DNA of 59,223 nucleotides from Akkermansiaceae bacterium (lineage in GTDB: Bacteria; Verrucomicrobiota; Verrucomicrobiia; Verrucomicrobiales; Akkermansiaceae): contig JAFLSS010000006.1 in the NCBI GenBank assembly GCA_022510805.1, positions 1-59,223 on the forward strand, in the 5' to 3' direction. The position numbers were made by a program, and so were the translations under genes. Below the pieces are notes generated by a model. It was given only the letters and a program-made list of their open reading frames with translations. It searched no databases and was not told the DNA's origin. How positions within the stretch are numbered: the first letter of the stretch is position 1; each line of letters starts with the position of its first letter. Shown here in pieces: positions 6,989-15,877 of the stretch.

Positions 6989-8917
6989 ATGTCCGAACAG
7001 AAAGAACGCAAAACGTTAGAGGAACGCAACCAAGCCACCGATTTGGAGAGGCTTCGCCACTCGTGTGCGCACGTGTGTGCAGCCGCCATCTGCCGCATAT
7101 GGCCGGAGGCGCAGCTGGCGGCGGGCCCGGCGGTGGAGAATGGATTTTATTATGATATCGACCTTGATCACAACATTTCGTCCTCAGAGTTTGAGCTGAT
7201 AGAGGCGGAGATGAAGAAGATAGTCAAGGAGAACCAGCCTTTTGAGAAGACAGTGGTGAGCCGGGCGGAGGCGATGCGCCTGGCGGAGAGCGGGGAGTTG
7301 GGATCCACCGGCCCGCGGGCGGTGGCCTCTAAGTACAAGGTGGATCTGCTTTCCCGCATCCCGGAGGATGAGCCGATCTCCATCTACCGCAATGGGGATT
7401 TCACGGATTTGTGCGCCGGGCCGCATGTGCCGCGCACGGGCAACTGCAAGGCGTTCAAGATCATGAGTGTGGCTTCTTCATATTACCAGGGGGATGCCAG
7501 CGGCCCGCGCCTGCAGCGCGTGTATGGCACCTGCTTCCCGAACCGCACACAGCTGGAGGAGCACCTTGCGCGGCTGGAGGAAGCGCGCAAGCGCGACCAC
7601 CGCAAGCTGGGGCGAGAGCTGGGGCTTTTTGCCATAGATGAGATGGTGGGGCAGGGGTTGATATTGTGGAAGCCCAAGGGCGCCATCATCCGCCGCGAGC
7701 TGCAGGAGTTTATCACCGAGGAGCTGGATCGCATCGGCTACTCGCAGGTCTTTACGCCCAACATCGGCAAGCTGGATCTCTATATGACCAGCGGCCACTG
7801 GGAGCACTACAAGGAGAGCCAGTTCCCGCCCATCCCGGATCCGGATGATTTCCGCCGCCTGCGCGATGAGAATGCCACGTGTGCGGATTTGTTCAATGCG
7901 CTGGATACGCGCACGATCAACGGCTTCATGCTCAAGCCCATGAACTGCCCGCACCACATCCGCATCTACGCGAATGACCCGCATTCGTACCGGGATCTGC
8001 CGGTGCGGCTGGCGGAGTTCGGCACAGTGTACCGCTGGGAGCAGAGCGGAGAGCTGGGCGGCATGACTCGCGTGCGCGGGTTTACGCAGGATGATGCGCA
8101 TATCTTCTGCCGCCCGGACCAGATCAAGCAGGAGGTGCAGCAGTGCATCGGCATTGTGAAGCATATCCTGGGCACCCTGCAGATGAATGACTACCGCGTG
8201 CGCCTTTCCCTGCGTGACAAGGATTACACGGATGCCAAGTATGTGGGCACCGTGGAGAACTGGCAGCTTGCGGAGAATGCGCTGCGCGAGGTGCTGGTGG
8301 AGAATGGATTTGAGTACGTGGAGGCGGAGAATGAGGCCGCATTCTACGGGCCGAAGATCGACTTTATCGTGCGCGATGTCATCGGCCGCGATTGGCAGCT
8401 CGGCACTGTGCAGGTGGACTACAACCTGCCGGAGCGCTTTGATCTCTCCTACACCGGGGCGGACAACAAGCCGCACCGGCCGGTGATGATCCACCGCGCG
8501 CCTTTCGGCTCCATGGAGCGCTTTATTGGCCTGCTCATTGAGCACTTTGCCGGCAAGTTCCCCACTTGGCTCGCGCCGGAGCAGGTGCGTGTGCTTCCCA
8601 TCTCGGACAAGGTGGCGGAATTTGCAGAGCAGGTGCGCGCTGCGCTGGCGGAGAAGGGGGTGCGTGTGCGCCTCGATGACGCGCCGGACAAGATCGGCGC
8701 CAAGATCCGCAATGCGCGCATGGACCGCGTGCCGTACATGCTCGTGGTCGGGCAGCGCGAGGCGGAGGAGGGCCTGGTGTCTGTGCGCCACCGAGATCTG
8801 GATGTGGTGGGCAGCATGCCGCTGCAGGAGTTCCGGGAGGCGCTGCTGGCGGAGATCAGCCAGCGCTGCATCGAGCCGGCGCTTCGCCCCGCTACGCCGC
8901 CGCAGCAGAACGCTTAA
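6989..8917 (+). CDS. thrS: Threonyl-tRNA synthetase lacking the TGS domain
   Basis: This class II synthetase charges tRNA-Thr. The 642-residue protein goes almost directly into the editing domain ('LRHSCAHVCAAAICRIWP', with the H-x3-H pair), so the usual N-terminal TGS domain of about 60 residues is missing. The catalytic core has 'MLKPMNCPHH' (zinc cysteine), motif 2 'VYRWEQSGELGGMTRVRGF' and motif 3 'HRAPFGSMERFIGLL'. The C-terminal anticodon-binding domain is complete ('VRVLPISDKVAEFA' through 'YMLVVGQREAEEG'). The ATG at 6989 lies just downstream of a good promoter. infC follows after 98 nt, the classic thrS-infC pairing. Confidence 0.97.
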   Translation: MSEQKERKTLEERNQATDLERLRHSCAHVCAAAICRIWPEAQLAAGPAVENGFYYDIDLDHNISSSEFELIEAEMKKIVKENQPFEKTVVSRAEAMRLAESGELGSTGPRAVASKYKVDLLSRIPEDEPISIYRNGDFTDLCAGPHVPRTGNCKAFKIMSVASSYYQGDASGPRLQRVYGTCFPNRTQLEEHLARLEEARKRDHRKLGRELGLFAIDEMVGQGLILWKPKGAIIRRELQEFITEELDRIGYSQVFTPNIGKLDLYMTSGHWEHYKESQFPPIPDPDDFRRLRDENATCADLFNALDTRTINGFMLKPMNCPHHIRIYANDPHSYRDLPVRLAEFGTVYRWEQSGELGGMTRVRGFTQDDAHIFCRPDQIKQEVQQCIGIVKHILGTLQMNDYRVRLSLRDKDYTDAKYVGTVENWQLAENALREVLVENGFEYVEAENEAAFYGPKIDFIVRDVIGRDWQLGTVQVDYNLPERFDLSYTGADNKPHRPVMIHRAPFGSMERFIGLLIEHFAGKFPTWLAPEQVRVLPISDKVAEFAEQVRAALAEKGVRVRLDDAPDKIGAKIRNARMDRVPYMLVVGQREAEEGLVSVRHRDLDVVGSMPLQEFREALLAEISQRCIEPALRPATPPQQNA

Positions 8918-9015
8918 CCCCACTGCTTTTCCTCACCAAGAAAAAACTCTCCCCCGGCGGCTCGACGCGGGCCGCCACCCCCATACCAAAAGAAACTATA
9001 CAGACCCACACACTC

Positions 9016-9675
9016 GTGCCAGTCCCACAACGCAACAACAATACCGGCAATTCTGCCCGCAACAACCGCCGCGAGCAGTCCAACAAAACTCAGCAAACCC
9101 GTGTGAATGACCGCATCCGCGCGCCGCGTGTGCGCGTGGTCACGGCCGAGGGCGACCAGCTCGGCATCATGCCTACTCGCGAGGCTCTGGCCAGGGCCAA
9201 GGATATGGGCTTGGATCTCGTGGAGGTGGCGCCCAATGCCGACCCGCCTGTGTGCCGCCTCATTGACTACGGCAAGTTCAAGTACATGCTGGCCAAGCAG
9301 CAGAAGAACAACAAGACGAAGGCGGTGCGCATGAAGGAGGTGAAGCTGCGCATCGGCACGGATGTGAATGATTACAATGTGAAGATGGCGCGCACGGAGC
9401 AGTTCCTCGACCACGGGCACAAGGTGCGCTTTCAGCTGCGCTTCCGCGGCCGCGAGAATGCCCACCAGCAGATGGGCCTGGAGGTGATGGCCAAGGTGGT
9501 GGAGGATATGAGGACGATGGCGCGTGTGGACCAGCCAGCCAAGCTGGTGGGCAATACGGTGGGCATGGTGCTGGCGCCGCTGCCGGCCAACCAGCGCGTG
9601 AAGAAGTTCAAGAAGTATGAGGAAGAGGGCTTTGATGCGGAGGATGAAGCCTTTGATGCTGAGGATGAGGATTGA
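9016..9675 (+). CDS. infC: Translation initiation factor IF-3
   Basis: IF-3 binds the 30S subunit, checks the start codon and prevents early 50S joining. The 219-residue protein has a 28-residue Asn/Arg-rich N-terminal extension, then the IF3-N domain ('RVNDRIRAPRVRVV', 'DLVEVAPNADPPVCRLIDYG') and the IF3-C domain ('VKLRIGTDVNDYNVK', 'VRFQLRFRGREN'), and an acidic C-terminal tail rich in Glu and Asp. The start codon is GTG; unusual infC starts are common because IF-3 autoregulates through them. The usual partners rpmI and rplT do not follow; a terminator and the convergent efflux operon do. Confidence 0.96.
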   Translation: MPVPQRNNNTGNSARNNRREQSNKTQQTRVNDRIRAPRVRVVTAEGDQLGIMPTREALARAKDMGLDLVEVAPNADPPVCRLIDYGKFKYMLAKQQKNNKTKAVRMKEVKLRIGTDVNDYNVKMARTEQFLDHGHKVRFQLRFRGRENAHQQMGLEVMAKVVEDMRTMARVDQPAKLVGNTVGMVLAPLPANQRVKKFKKYEEEGFDAEDEAFDAEDED

Positions 9676-9735
9676 TCCCCCGCGTTCTGTGGCCGCTGCT
9701 CGGCCACGCGGCTGAGGCGCGCGCTGCCTCACACA

Positions 9736-9771
9736 AAAACCCCCGGCCTTGGAAAATGGGCCGGGGGTTTT
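9736..9771. terminator. Bidirectional terminator between infC and the efflux operon
   Basis: A perfect 9-bp GC stem (cccccggcc/ggccggggg) with a 10-nt loop has an A run on its left side and a T run on its right side, so it can end transcription of both infC and the convergent RND gene. Confidence 0.85.
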
Positions 9772-9816
9772 GCGTGGGTGGGGGCTGTGCCCCGCCGGGG
9801 GGAAGGGGGCGGCGCC

Positions 9817-12800
9817 TCAGGAGGCGGCGGGTGCCGGCCGGAGCCACTTGGCAAAGATGCGGCAGACGGCCGGCATGACCAGCAGGTTCAGGATGGTGGC
9901 GCTCACCAGGCCGCCGAATTGCACCACGGCCAGCGGGGCGAGCAGCTCACCGCCGGGTTGGTCTTTGGCCCACACGAGGGGCAGGAGGCCGAGGATGGTG
10001 GTGAGAGAGGTCATCATGATGGGGATGACGCGCTCACACGAGCCGGAGCGGATGGCATCTTCGGCGCTGAGGCCGCTTTCCTCAAGGCTGCGGTAGCGGT
10101 TGAGCAGGATGAGCCCGGAGCGGATGGCAAAGCCGATGACGGTGACAAAGCCCACGAGTGAGCTCACGGAGAGGACGGGGGGGATGTAGCGCCCGCTGAG
10201 GACGGAGGAGACGGTGTCCGGCGAGGCGAGGAAGACGGCGACAATGCCGCCCACGAGGCAGAGCGGGATGTTCACGAGGGTGATGAGGGCGCGCCGCATG
10301 CCGCCCAGGGCGCCTGAGAGCAGCAGGACGATGAGCACGCAGACGATGCCGCCCAGGATGGCGAGCCTGTGCCCGGCTTCTTCCCGGCTTTTGATGACGC
10401 CGGCGTAGTCCACTGTGCAGCCGAGGGCATGCATGGCGGGATCCAGTTTTTCGCGGCAGACCTGCACGACATCACCCGGGTTGGAGTCCGGCGCGGGGTT
10501 GCAGGAGATCATGGCCTTGCGCAGCGAGTTGTCGCGCAAGATGAGGTTGGTCACCTCGGTGCGGTAGACTTGGGCAGCATCGCCGAGGCGGATGGCCTTG
10601 CCCCCCGGGGCCACGAGCTGAAGGTTGCGCACGTCATCCGGGCTCATGCGCAGCTCGGGATCGAGGCGCAGGACGATGTTCCAGCGGTCGAGGTTGCGGA
10701 TGATTTCGCCGGTTTTCAGGCCGTTGAGTGCGGCAGAGACCTGCTGTGCGGCATCGGCCATGGTGAGGCCGTAGGTGGCCAGAATCTCGCGGTTGTAGTC
10801 CACGCAGATGGTGTCGACCATCACCTCGCGGTTGGCCCGGGCATCTGCCACCTCAGGCATGGCGGAGAGGATGCGGGCGGCCTGGCGGGCGGCCTCGCGG
10901 ATTTGGGGTAGATCGGAGCCGTAGATGTTGATGGCGATTTCGGAATTGGAGCCGGAGAGGGCGGAGCTGATGCGGTGTGCCAGCGGGTAGCCGATCATGC
11001 CGCTGGTGCCGGGGATGCCGCGGATGACGCTGCGGATGGAGTCCTGAATCGCGCGCTGGTCGTGCGCCAGATCCACGCGCACCAGCAGCTCGGAGGCGCT
11101 CACAGGCTCGGCGTGCTCGTCATTCTCTGCGCGGCCGGTGCGCTGCGCCACGCTGCGCACGCCGTCGATCTTGCCCACCTCCAGCATCACTTGGCGGGAG
11201 ATGCGCTCTGTCTCCGCGAGAGAGGTGCCGGGTACCGTGTTGACAAAGACGGTGTAGCAGTCCTCATTGAAGGGCGGCAGGAAGCTGGTGCCGAATGTGC
11301 TGGCGAGCCACAGCGCCGCGGCTGTGAGCAGCAGGAGGGTGCCGACAATCAGCTTGGGGAAGCGCAGGCAGAACTCCAGGATGGGGGAGTAGGCGAGCTT
11401 GATGAGCCGAGAGGTGGCGGATTCTCCTGAGGTGCGGCCGGCCGGGGTGGCGGCCGGTTTGAACAGCGCGATGCACAGCACGGGCACGAGGGTGAGGGCT
11501 ACCAGCAGGGAGGCCACCATGGCCAGCATGTAGGAGATGCCCAGCGGGCGGTAGAACTGCCCCTCCAGGCCGCTCAGGAAGAGGATGGGTGAGAAGACGA
11601 GCAGGATGATGACGGAGGAGTAGGTGATGGAGTTGACGATTTCTCCCTTGGCTTCCATGAGGACGCTGTAGCGGCTGCGGCGCTGCTCCGGCGGGAGAGC
11701 GGCGTTTTTGCTGAGGCTGCGCCACGCGATTTCAACGAAGATGATGGCGTTGTCCACCACATCGCCCACGGCCACGGCGAGCCCGCCGAGGGTCATGATG
11801 TTGATCGCCATCCCGAAGAGGGGGAAGCAGGCCATGCCCAGCAGCACGGAGAGGGGCATGGTGATGAGGGTGATGAGGGCGGTGCGCAGGTTGAGCAGGG
11901 TGAGGAAGATGATGATCATGACCACCAGGCCGGCGATGAGCAGGGTCTGCTTGCCGTTCTCGAGCGAGAGGGTGATGAAGTCCGCCTGGCGGTAGGCCTC
12001 AGCATGCAGCTGCATGCCCTCGGGCAGCTCACTCCGGGCAAAGGCTGCCACGGCGGCATCCACCTTGCGTGTGAGTTCCAGCGTGTTGGCGCCGGGCACT
12101 TTTTGCACGGAGAGGATGACGGCGTCCTGCCCCCGGTAGCCGGCGTTGCCGCGGCGCGGGGCGCCGGCGAGCTGCACCTGCGCCACATCTTCCACGCGCA
12201 GCACGCCGCTGGGGTGGCCGGGGATGAGGGCGCGGTTCAGGTGGTCGGCCGTGGTGGCGCGGGTGAATTGCTGCACGGGGAGTTCCTGGCCGGAGACATC
12301 TTCCAGATACCCGGCGGGCTCGCTGCTTTGGGCGGTTTCGAGCGCGGCTTTCAGGTCAGCCATGCCGGTGCCAGCCTGGCGCATTTTTTCCGGGTCGTAG
12401 AGCACTTGGTACTCGGGCAGGTTGCCGCCCAGCACAGTGACCTGCCCCACGCCGGGGATGGCGAGCAGCCTGTTGCGCAGGCGGTACTCAGCCACGCGCC
12501 GCTGCTCGAGCGCCGAGGCTTCACCGGTGATGGCGATGAGCATGATCTCCCCCGTCACGGAGACGATGGGCGCGATCTCTGCCTCTACCTGCGCCGGCAG
12601 AGAGCTGCGCACCACAGCCAGGCGCTCCGATACAATTTGGCGCGCGCGGTAGGCATCTGTATCCCAATCAAAGTCCACCCAGACAAAGGAGAGTCCATTG
12701 CCGGAGGAGGAGCGCACTTCTTTGACTCCGGCTGTGCCGCGCATGGCGGATTCGAGGGGGATGCTCACGTACTGCTCCACCTCTTCGGCGCTCAGGCCGC

Positions 12801-12960
12801 CGGCTTCTGTCTGGATGGTGACACGCGGCACCTTGAGCTCCGGGAATACGTCCACGGGCAGTTGCCCCACCACGATGATGCTGATGAGGGAGAGCAGGAG
12901 GGTGGTGAGCAGCACGGCGAGGCGGTTGCGCAGGCAGAAGGAGATGAGGGCGTTGATCAT
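9817..12960 (-). CDS. RND efflux pump inner-membrane permease, heavy-metal (CusA/CzcA) type
   Basis: The 1047-residue proton-driven transporter is the pump of a tripartite system exporting substrate across both membranes. It has the RND plan: an N-terminal TM helix ('FCLRNRLAVLLTTLLLSL'), a first periplasmic porter loop, TM2-6 with the proton-relay acidic segment 'VAVGDVVDNAIIFVE', and a mirrored second half. 'VFPELKVPRVTIQTEAGGLS' near residues 37-56 is typical of the family. The metal-type call is favoured by the His-rich adaptor next door; a hydrophobic/amphiphile exporter is the alternative. The start codon overlaps the adaptor stop by 4 nt (ATGA), so translation is coupled. Confidence 0.88.
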   Translation of the reverse strand: MINALISFCLRNRLAVLLTTLLLSLISIIVVGQLPVDVFPELKVPRVTIQTEAGGLSAEEVEQYVSIPLESAMRGTAGVKEVRSSSGNGLSFVWVDFDWDTDAYRARQIVSERLAVVRSSLPAQVEAEIAPIVSVTGEIMLIAITGEASALEQRRVAEYRLRNRLLAIPGVGQVTVLGGNLPEYQVLYDPEKMRQAGTGMADLKAALETAQSSEPAGYLEDVSGQELPVQQFTRATTADHLNRALIPGHPSGVLRVEDVAQVQLAGAPRRGNAGYRGQDAVILSVQKVPGANTLELTRKVDAAVAAFARSELPEGMQLHAEAYRQADFITLSLENGKQTLLIAGLVVMIIIFLTLLNLRTALITLITMPLSVLLGMACFPLFGMAINIMTLGGLAVAVGDVVDNAIIFVEIAWRSLSKNAALPPEQRRSRYSVLMEAKGEIVNSITYSSVIILLVFSPILFLSGLEGQFYRPLGISYMLAMVASLLVALTLVPVLCIALFKPAATPAGRTSGESATSRLIKLAYSPILEFCLRFPKLIVGTLLLLTAAALWLASTFGTSFLPPFNEDCYTVFVNTVPGTSLAETERISRQVMLEVGKIDGVRSVAQRTGRAENDEHAEPVSASELLVRVDLAHDQRAIQDSIRSVIRGIPGTSGMIGYPLAHRISSALSGSNSEIAINIYGSDLPQIREAARQAARILSAMPEVADARANREVMVDTICVDYNREILATYGLTMADAAQQVSAALNGLKTGEIIRNLDRWNIVLRLDPELRMSPDDVRNLQLVAPGGKAIRLGDAAQVYRTEVTNLILRDNSLRKAMISCNPAPDSNPGDVVQVCREKLDPAMHALGCTVDYAGVIKSREEAGHRLAILGGIVCVLIVLLLSGALGGMRRALITLVNIPLCLVGGIVAVFLASPDTVSSVLSGRYIPPVLSVSSLVGFVTVIGFAIRSGLILLNRYRSLEESGLSAEDAIRSGSCERVIPIMMTSLTTILGLLPLVWAKDQPGGELLAPLAVVQFGGLVSATILNLLVMPAVCRIFAKWLRPAPAAS

Positions 12961-14423
12961 GATTGGTGCTCCTCCTCTTCGTCTTCACCCTCGTGGAATT
13001 TGCCGTCGGCATGGAAGTGCCCTGCTTTTTTGGCGTCCTTTTCGCTGGGCAGGATATACTTGAGCTCATAGGCGCCTTTCACCACAATTTTTTGTCCCGG
13101 GTGCAGGCCGGAGACGGGGGTCATGCCGCGCTTGCTCTCGCCGGCATGCACTTTGATCATGACGTACCGGCCGGGCTCCAGCTCCACGAAGACGGCGTCA
13201 TCTGTCCCGACTTTGACAATGGCGGAATCCGGGATGGAGACGATGCCGGGCGCGGCCGGGGCATCGTAGATATCCAGCCGGCAGAGCTGGCCGGCGCGGG
13301 CCTCCGCCGGCAGTTGGTTTGGCGTGAAGTACAGCTTGCGAGTCTGCGTGGCGGCGTCCACCTGCTCCGCGAGGCGCCACTTGCCTTCCAGTACCTTGTT
13401 TTCGCGACCCAGCGGCAGCACCGCCCGCACGGCGGAGATGCGGGGCAGATCGGAGGCGTAGAGTGTGCCCATGATCTCCATGGCGGCGGGGGAGCTCATG
13501 GTGATGATGGGGGCGCCTTGCTCGCCCCAGCTGTTTTGCGCCACGCCCACGTTGTTCACCACTCCGTCAGCATGCGCCCGCACCACCAGCACCGGCAAGC
13601 CGTTTTCGGTGTCCTGCTTCGCCCCCATGGCGAGCACCTTGAGCCGGCGCGAGGCGATGGTCTTGTCAGTCGTGAGCTGGTTGGCCTCCGCCAATTTGAA
13701 GGTGAGCTGCGCCTCCAGCTCGCCGCTGCGGGAGCCGGCCTCACTCAGCTTTTGCACGCGGGAGCGCAGCGCTTCCACCTCCATCCAGCAGCGTTCCAAA
13801 TTTGCCTGTATCGCCTGCACCTCGCCGATCTGGTTGGCGTAGTCGGGGGAGGTCAGCGTGTAGAGCACATCGCCCGCGCGCACCTCCTCGGCGGTCTTGA
13901 CGCGCAAGTTGATGCGCCCGGCGCAGGGGAGAGAGTAGGTCTCCAGCGCGTGCCCGGGGGTGATGAGGTGCCCGTAGAGAGACTGCGAGAGCGCCAGGTC
14001 GGAAGCGGGGATTTCCTCCACCTGCATGTTGAGAATGTGGCGCGAGCGGGCATCCACCGTCAGCACCACCGCCTCGCCCTCGTGCGCGTGGTCATGCGCG
14101 TGGGCGTGGTCATCCGCGTGGGAGTGGTCATGCGCGTGGGAGTGGTCATCCGCGTGGGAATGGTCATCCGCGTGGGTGTGGTCATCCGCATGGGAGTGGT
14201 CATCCGCGTGGGCGTGGTCATCCGCATGGGTGTGGTCATCCGCGTGGGCGTGGTCATCCGCATGGGTGTGGTCATCCGCATGGGAGTGGTCATCCGCATG
14301 GGAGTGGTCATCCGCATGGGAGTGGTCGTGCGCGTGGTCATGGTCGTGATCCTCGGCAGCGTGGAGGGGGGTGAGCGTAGGCGCGGTGAGGGCGGCTAGC
14401 AGGAGGGAGAGGGTGCGGAGCAT
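12957..14423 (-). CDS. RND periplasmic adaptor (CusB/CzcB type) with His/Asp-rich N-terminal repeat
   Basis: The 488-residue membrane fusion protein links the pump to the outer-membrane channel. After a signal peptide (residues 1-22, ending 'LTPLHA') comes a run of about 90 residues with 34 His, built of hexads such as ADDHSH, then the adaptor body: a barrel-sandwich half ('RINLRVKTAEEVRAGDVLYT'), a helical hairpin (about 170-240), the second lipoyl half ('VVRAHADGVVNNVGVAQN') and a beta-barrel/membrane-proximal part. The tail is again His/Glu rich ('GHFHADGKFHEGEDEEEEH'). His/Asp clusters bind Zn, Ni, Co or Cu, so a metal efflux role is likely. Second gene of the operon, 30 nt after the channel gene. 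Confidence 0.9.
   Translation of the reverse strand: MLRTLSLLLAALTAPTLTPLHAAEDHDHDHAHDHSHADDHSHADDHSHADDHTHADDHAHADDHTHADDHAHADDHSHADDHTHADDHSHADDHSHAHDHSHADDHAHAHDHAHEGEAVVLTVDARSRHILNMQVEEIPASDLALSQSLYGHLITPGHALETYSLPCAGRINLRVKTAEEVRAGDVLYTLTSPDYANQIGEVQAIQANLERCWMEVEALRSRVQKLSEAGSRSGELEAQLTFKLAEANQLTTDKTIASRRLKVLAMGAKQDTENGLPVLVVRAHADGVVNNVGVAQNSWGEQGAPIITMSSPAAMEIMGTLYASDLPRISAVRAVLPLGRENKVLEGKWRLAEQVDAATQTRKLYFTPNQLPAEARAGQLCRLDIYDAPAAPGIVSIPDSAIVKVGTDDAVFVELEPGRYVMIKVHAGESKRGMTPVSGLHPGQKIVVKGAYELKYILPSEKDAKKAGHFHADGKFHEGEDEEEEHQS
14082..14348 (-). repeat. 18-bp tandem repeats encoding His/Asp hexads
   Basis: Thirteen consecutive 18-bp units (consensus product ADDHxH, where x is Ser, Thr or Ala) plus a leading HDH-type stretch lie inside the adaptor gene. 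Units differ mainly at the fifth codon. The in-frame 18-bp period means copy number can change without a frameshift. Confidence 0.9.
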
Positions 14424-14453
14424 CGGCGTGGGAGAGCGAGTGGGGGTGTGTGT

Positions 14454-15737
14454 TTAAAGGTATTGCAGGGCAACTTGGATTTCCAGCAGTTCGGCCAGGC
14501 AGTCCAGGTAAGCAAGGCGCCGCGCGTAGGTTTCGTGGCGGGTGGCGGCGAGGGTGGGGAGGTCGAGCTCACCGAGCTCGAAGAGTTGCTCTTGCTGCGC
14601 GGCGGTTTCCCGGAGCGCGGCGAGCCGCTCGTATTCATTGCGGCAGTGTTGGCGCGCGAGTTTTTGGCGGTGGCCGAGGGCGTGAGCCTGGCTCAGGAGC
14701 TCGTGCCATGTGTCGACCGCGTTTTGCTTGTTCATGGTGCGGTTGCTTTCGGCGCGGGCGATGGCTTCGCGGTTGCGGTTCCAGAGGGGGAGGGTGAACC
14801 CCACTTCGAGCGCGAACTTGTTATCTCCCTCCTCGTGGGACAGCCCGGGTGTCAGGGAGAGATCCGGGTATTGTTTGCGGATTTGGAGGCGCAGCTCTTC
14901 CTCTGAGGTTTGGTAGGTGCAGAGGGCTGCTTGCAGGCGCGGGTGGGCCATGAGTTTAGATTCGGAGGGGAGTTCGACGGGGCTTGGCACGCCCTCCGGC
15001 AGGGCGCCGGCGATCTCGACCTCACCGACCGAGGGGTGGAGGCCGAGCAGGTTCAGCAGCTCCAGGTGCTTGTTCAGGTGGGCGTTTTCGAGCTCCTGGA
15101 GTTCTTTGATGAGGTCATTGTGGCGCTGCGCCGCGGCGTGCCTATCTGCCGCGCCGGCCTCGCCCAAGTCGCACAGGCGCAAGATGTTTTCTTTCTCCTC
15201 GCTCGCTTGCTTGAGGCGTGAGTGGATGAGGTTGAGCTTGGTGTGCGCGATGCGGATGAAAAAGTAGAGGGAGCGCAGGCGCATCAGGTAGGCATTCTCC
15301 TGCGCGAGCAGCTCCAGCCGATCTGCCGTGCTGTAGAGCTCTGCCACCTTGCGCTCGATCCCGGTGCGGCCGCTCACGGGGATGGAGAGCCCGAGTCCGG
15401 CGCCGCGGTCGTATTGCAGGCCTTTCAGGTAGCGGGCGGCATCCAGAGATAAGGAGGGATCCTCCCACAGGCCGGCGTAGCGGGCGGCCGCTTGGGAGCT
15501 CAGGCATTTGAGCCGGGCTTTGTTCAGATCCGGGTTGAGCAGCAGGCCGATATCGCGCATGTGCTCCCAGCTTACGGATTTGCCCGGAGGCACCAGCGCG
15601 AGGGATAATTCTCTCCACTCGGCAGCATTGCCCTGCAGGTTGGGCGGGTCGGGGCGGTAGCCGGTGCATCCGCCGGTGAGCAAAGCGCCGGCAGCCAGGC
15701 AAGCGATGCCTAGCGGCGTGAGTAATCGGTGTATCAT
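14454..15737 (-). CDS. TolC-like outer-membrane efflux channel, lipoprotein
   Basis: The 427-residue outer-membrane factor is the exit duct of the RND system. A lipoprotein signal peptide ends in the lipobox 'LLTGGC'. The mature part is almost wholly helical with two repeated halves, as in OEP/CusC proteins ('ARYAGLWEDPSLSLDAARY' in the first half, 'LSLTPGLSHEEGDNKFALEV' in the second). The ATG at 15737 is preferred to 15743 because it leaves 'aagg' at a proper distance (6 nt). First gene of the channel-adaptor-pump operon. Confidence 0.88.
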   Translation of the reverse strand: MIHRLLTPLGIACLAAGALLTGGCTGYRPDPPNLQGNAAEWRELSLALVPPGKSVSWEHMRDIGLLLNPDLNKARLKCLSSQAAARYAGLWEDPSLSLDAARYLKGLQYDRGAGLGLSIPVSGRTGIERKVAELYSTADRLELLAQENAYLMRLRSLYFFIRIAHTKLNLIHSRLKQASEEKENILRLCDLGEAGAADRHAAAQRHNDLIKELQELENAHLNKHLELLNLLGLHPSVGEVEIAGALPEGVPSPVELPSESKLMAHPRLQAALCTYQTSEEELRLQIRKQYPDLSLTPGLSHEEGDNKFALEVGFTLPLWNRNREAIARAESNRTMNKQNAVDTWHELLSQAHALGHRQKLARQHCRNEYERLAALRETAAQQEQLFELGELDLPTLAATRHETYARRLAYLDCLAELLEIQVALQYL

Positions 15738-15877
15738 ACGCATCCTTTTTCCCCCCTATCCGGGAGTCTGCTCAAGTGTGCCTGATCCCCCCCGGAAAGT
15801 CAAGTCAAATGGCGGCCGGGCAGCGGGATTGAGCATTATTTTGAACAAAACAGGCAGAGCGGTGTCTCATGTTTTGT

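Noticed and set aside
7478-8923. Minus-strand 481-codon frame opposite thrS
   Set aside because: Shadow of thrS; Leu/His/Arg rich without motifs.
14082-14348. CRISPR-like array
   Set aside because: Regular repeats, but units are contiguous (18 bp) with no spacers and are translated as His/Asp hexads.
12963-14399. Plus-strand open frame with Val/Ile/Gly repeats opposite the adaptor
   Set aside because: The repetitive product is the antisense of the His/Asp repeat region, not a protein.
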